Shown here in pieces: positions 61,907-64,000 of a stretch of DNA of 64,000 nt. Every line of letters starts with the position of its first letter. Position 1 is the stretch's first letter. This DNA is from Geobacteraceae bacterium GWC2_55_20 (GTDB lineage Bacteria > Desulfobacterota > Desulfuromonadia > Geobacterales > Pseudopelobacteraceae): NCBI GenBank assembly GCA_001802125.1, contig MGZK01000004.1:16130-80129 (forward strand), read 5' to 3'. The notes beneath the pieces are model-generated. The model saw only the letters and a list, made by a program, of their open reading frames with translations, was not told the DNA's origin and searched no databases. The translations under genes and the position numbers were made by a program.

Positions 61907-64000
61907 ATGAAAACTAGCATAATCCGTTTTGTAACCGCCCTGGTCCTGATTCCTGCCGCTCTTCCGGCTGAGCCACTGCCGCAGAATGCGCCGGTCAATC
62001 CGGAATTTGTGGAATTTGTCGCTCAGACAGCTGTGCCCGCTGTCATGGGTACGACGTCAATAACTGACAGTACGAGACGTACAGGGCAGAGACCTTCTCC
62101 GGTCGATTTTTCACATCTGAAGGGGAAAGGCAGCCTGATCACGTTACCCTATCGCATCGAGCGAGGGGTCTATCCCGTCACGTATGATCTGAGAAGTTTA
62201 GGTAAAGTATCACCTGTGCGTAATCAGGGTGATTGTGGTGCCTGCTGGGCCTTCAGCCCGATGGCATCTCTTGAATCCACTTTGCTGACAGGGGAATCCT
62301 GGGATTTCTCCGAAAATAATCTTAAGAATACCAGCGGCTTTGATTGGGGACATTGCGCCGGCGGCAATGACGACATGGCAATTGCCTATCTGGGGCGCTG
62401 GGGAGGGCCGGTTTCCGAAGCTGACGATCCCTATTCGGTTTCCAGCAACGTCTCCCCCGGCGGACTGACCACGCGGAAACATGTCCAGGAGGTGCTGCAC
62501 ATACCCGATCGCGGAAGTGCGGCCGACAACGACGCCATCAAGCAGGCGCTCACGTTGTACGGTGTCGTGAAAACATCAATGTACATGGATGAATCGCCAT
62601 CGTATTACTCCCAGGCAAACAGCTCCTACTATTACAGCGGGTCAAACGGCACCAACCACGGGGTTGCCATTGTCGGCTGGGATGACAACTACTCCGCCGC
62701 AAACTTTGCCACGACTCCGCCGGGGAACGGGGCCTTTATCATCAAGAACAGCTGGGGCACCTCCTGGGGAGCTGCCGGCTATTTCTACGTGTCCTATTAT
62801 GACACAAAGATCGGCAGCAATAATTATGTCTATACCGCAGAGGCGGCAACAAAATATGCCAGAATCTATCAATACGACCCGTTGGGGCAGATATCCGCTT
62901 ACGGTTACAACTCGACGACCGGCTGGTTTTCAAACATCTTTACCGCACAGAATTATGAAAATGTTGAGGCGGTATCATTCTATACGATGGATATCAACGC
63001 TGCATATGAAGTCTACCTCTACAAGGGGGTAACCGGTGGGGCTCCTCGCAGTGGGACATTGGCGGCCCAGATATCCGGGACAATTCCTTTCCCCGGTTAT
63101 CACACTGTGCCGCTTAATGTCCCGGTCGGAGTTACAGCAGGTGAACGTTTTTCGATTGTTGTTAAAGTAATTAATCCGACTTATAACAGTCCAATCCCAG
63201 CCGAGACTTTTGAAACAGGTTATTCCTCGCAAGCCACCGCAAGTGCTGGTCAGAGTTTTATGAGTTCGAATGGAACTGCGTGGAGTGATGTAACTACAAT
63301 AACAGCGAATGGTAATGTCTGTGTCAAGGCATTCGCATCGCCCAATTCGGTAACCGGTGTCTGCGGTACAGCTAACGGCGGTACATTTACCGTTGCTCCA
63401 GACACCAACCTCTGCTTCAGCGGCCTGGCATCGGCTGTCACCGGAAGCGGGCCATGGCAGTGGAGCTGTTACGGCTCCGGCAGTGGCACCGATGCCAGTT
63501 GTTCGGCAGAGATATTGTCCTATCCGCTCACAGTCGCCATAGCCGGGACCGGCAGCGGTACTATCAACAGCATTCCGGCCGATTTCATCTGCCCGGATCT
63601 GACCGGTGGAAGTCCATGTTCAAAAACATATCCGGTTAATACCGTAATTACCCTCACCGCCATGCCTGATTCAGGCAGTTCTACCTTTACCGGCTGGAGC
63701 GCGACTCCACCCTGTACCGGCACCGGGAATTGTGAAGTTATCATGGATGCTGCCAAGAACGTAACCGCCACCTTTGCGTTGGCGCCTCTGGTTACGGTGC
63801 TGGAGAGACCCGGTATCGAATTCAGCACAATTTCGGCTGCCTATGACGACATTGGTACGGCTGCCGGAAGTACAATCCGGGCACGGGTAAACACGGCGCC
63901 TTTCGGGGATCTGCTACTGAACCGGGATATCGCGATAACACTCATGGGCGGGTTTGATGCGGAATTTTCTTCCGACAACAGCGGCTACAGCAGTATGGGA
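61907..64000 (+). CDS. Secreted papain-family (C1) cysteine protease with C-terminal modules (partial)
   Basis: The frame is open from the ATG at 61907 to the window end (698 codons). A signal peptide (IIRFVTALVLIPAALPA) is followed by a short pro-region and the C1 peptidase domain. The catalytic set is complete: Gln107, Cys113 (QGDCGACWAFS), His251 (NHGVAIVGWD) and Asn281 (IIKNSWGTSWG). Residues about 305-450 form a beta-rich domain of unclear type, like the lectin-like domains that follow C1 domains in some archaeal and bacterial proteases. An InlB-type repeat follows at about 540-625 (GTGSGTINSIPADFIC, TFTGWSATPPCTGTGNCEV). The last 70 residues (IEFSTISAAYDDIG, LLLNRDIAITLMGGFDAEF) match the C-terminal module of the protein at 51297-52280. 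Confidence 0.88.
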   Translation, partial: MKTSIIRFVTALVLIPAALPAEPLPQNAPVNPEFVEFVAQTAVPAVMGTTSITDSTRRTGQRPSPVDFSHLKGKGSLITLPYRIERGVYPVTYDLRSLGKVSPVRNQGDCGACWAFSPMASLESTLLTGESWDFSENNLKNTSGFDWGHCAGGNDDMAIAYLGRWGGPVSEADDPYSVSSNVSPGGLTTRKHVQEVLHIPDRGSAADNDAIKQALTLYGVVKTSMYMDESPSYYSQANSSYYYSGSNGTNHGVAIVGWDDNYSAANFATTPPGNGAFIIKNSWGTSWGAAGYFYVSYYDTKIGSNNYVYTAEAATKYARIYQYDPLGQISAYGYNSTTGWFSNIFTAQNYENVEAVSFYTMDINAAYEVYLYKGVTGGAPRSGTLAAQISGTIPFPGYHTVPLNVPVGVTAGERFSIVVKVINPTYNSPIPAETFETGYSSQATASAGQSFMSSNGTAWSDVTTITANGNVCVKAFASPNSVTGVCGTANGGTFTVAPDTNLCFSGLASAVTGSGPWQWSCYGSGSGTDASCSAEILSYPLTVAIAGTGSGTINSIPADFICPDLTGGSPCSKTYPVNTVITLTAMPDSGSSTFTGWSATPPCTGTGNCEVIMDAAKNVTATFALAPLVTVLERPGIEFSTISAAYDDIGTAAGSTIRARVNTAPFGDLLLNRDIAITLMGGFDAEFSSDNSGYSSMG

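Overview
The window looks like a chromosomal segment of a Geobacter-type deltaproteobacterium (Desulfuromonadia). The basis is inference from gene content: the flagellar gene order with a MotE-like gene and a TIGR02530-type gene, GG-N10-GC sigma-54 promoters in front of flgB and a small secreted protein, a siroheme/heme cluster with a fused cobA-hemD, and secreted proteins built from NHL, chitobiase-C-like and cohesin-like modules. No rRNA, tRNA, CRISPR array or insertion sequence was seen.

Layout. 1-755: 5' part of sbcD (minus). 961-3601: a degraded accessory patch with a brnT/brnA toxin-antitoxin pair, a 5'-truncated type I restriction specificity gene (hsdS) and a WYL regulator whose N-terminus is split by a 5-bp duplication. 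3648-13189: a long minus-strand run holding a tripartite RND efflux system (adaptor, pump, TolC-type channel) interleaved with tag, a YdcZ-type transporter gene, a pabB-pabC fusion and an orphan mlaE. 13610-13849: a monocistronic Ala/Lys-rich secreted protein with its own sigma-54 promoter and terminator. 13970-16476: hslO, truA, and on the minus strand tlpA and trxA. 16621-22531: tetrapyrrole cluster (precorrin-2 dehydrogenase, ccsA/hemX, hemA, sfsA, hemC, cobA-hemD). Then ndk (minus), glgP, an extra FliK-like gene with an orphan FlhB C-terminal domain (FlhX), and a phosphohexomutase.

29936-57764 is a flagellar and chemotaxis region: a CheY-like receiver, CheX, a CheX fused to a degenerate receiver, a TPR protein, then flgB flgC fliE fliF fliG fliH fliI fliJ motE-like fliK flgD TIGR02530 flgE-like, and fliL fliM fliN fliO fliP fliQ fliR flhB. 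Between flgE and fliL sits a 4.9-kb insert of two secreted proteins, one with NHL, chitobiase-C, cohesin-like and dockerin-like modules, the other cohesin-like with an InlB-type repeat. The right end has a tRNA nucleotidyltransferase/poly(A) polymerase-type gene, a PhnP-like metallohydrolase, a large protein of unknown function and a partial secreted papain-family protease. The protease carries the same C-terminal module as the second insert protein.

How it fits together: the flagellar block encodes most of the export apparatus, rod, switch and hook control (flhA and flagellin are not in the window). The CheY/CheX cassette would control phosphorylation of a motility or related response regulator. 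Several genes here carry unusually long G/C homopolymers (C10 in fliK, C10 in the CheX-receiver gene, G9 in fliF), and fliK is enlarged by a recent 543-bp in-frame tandem duplication, so this region may be prone to slippage and length change. The most novel-looking material is the secreted multi-domain insert in the flagellar cluster together with the related protease at the right edge, followed by the CheX-pseudoreceiver fusion and the FliK-like/FlhX pair. All calls come from reading the sequence and its translations; no database search was run.
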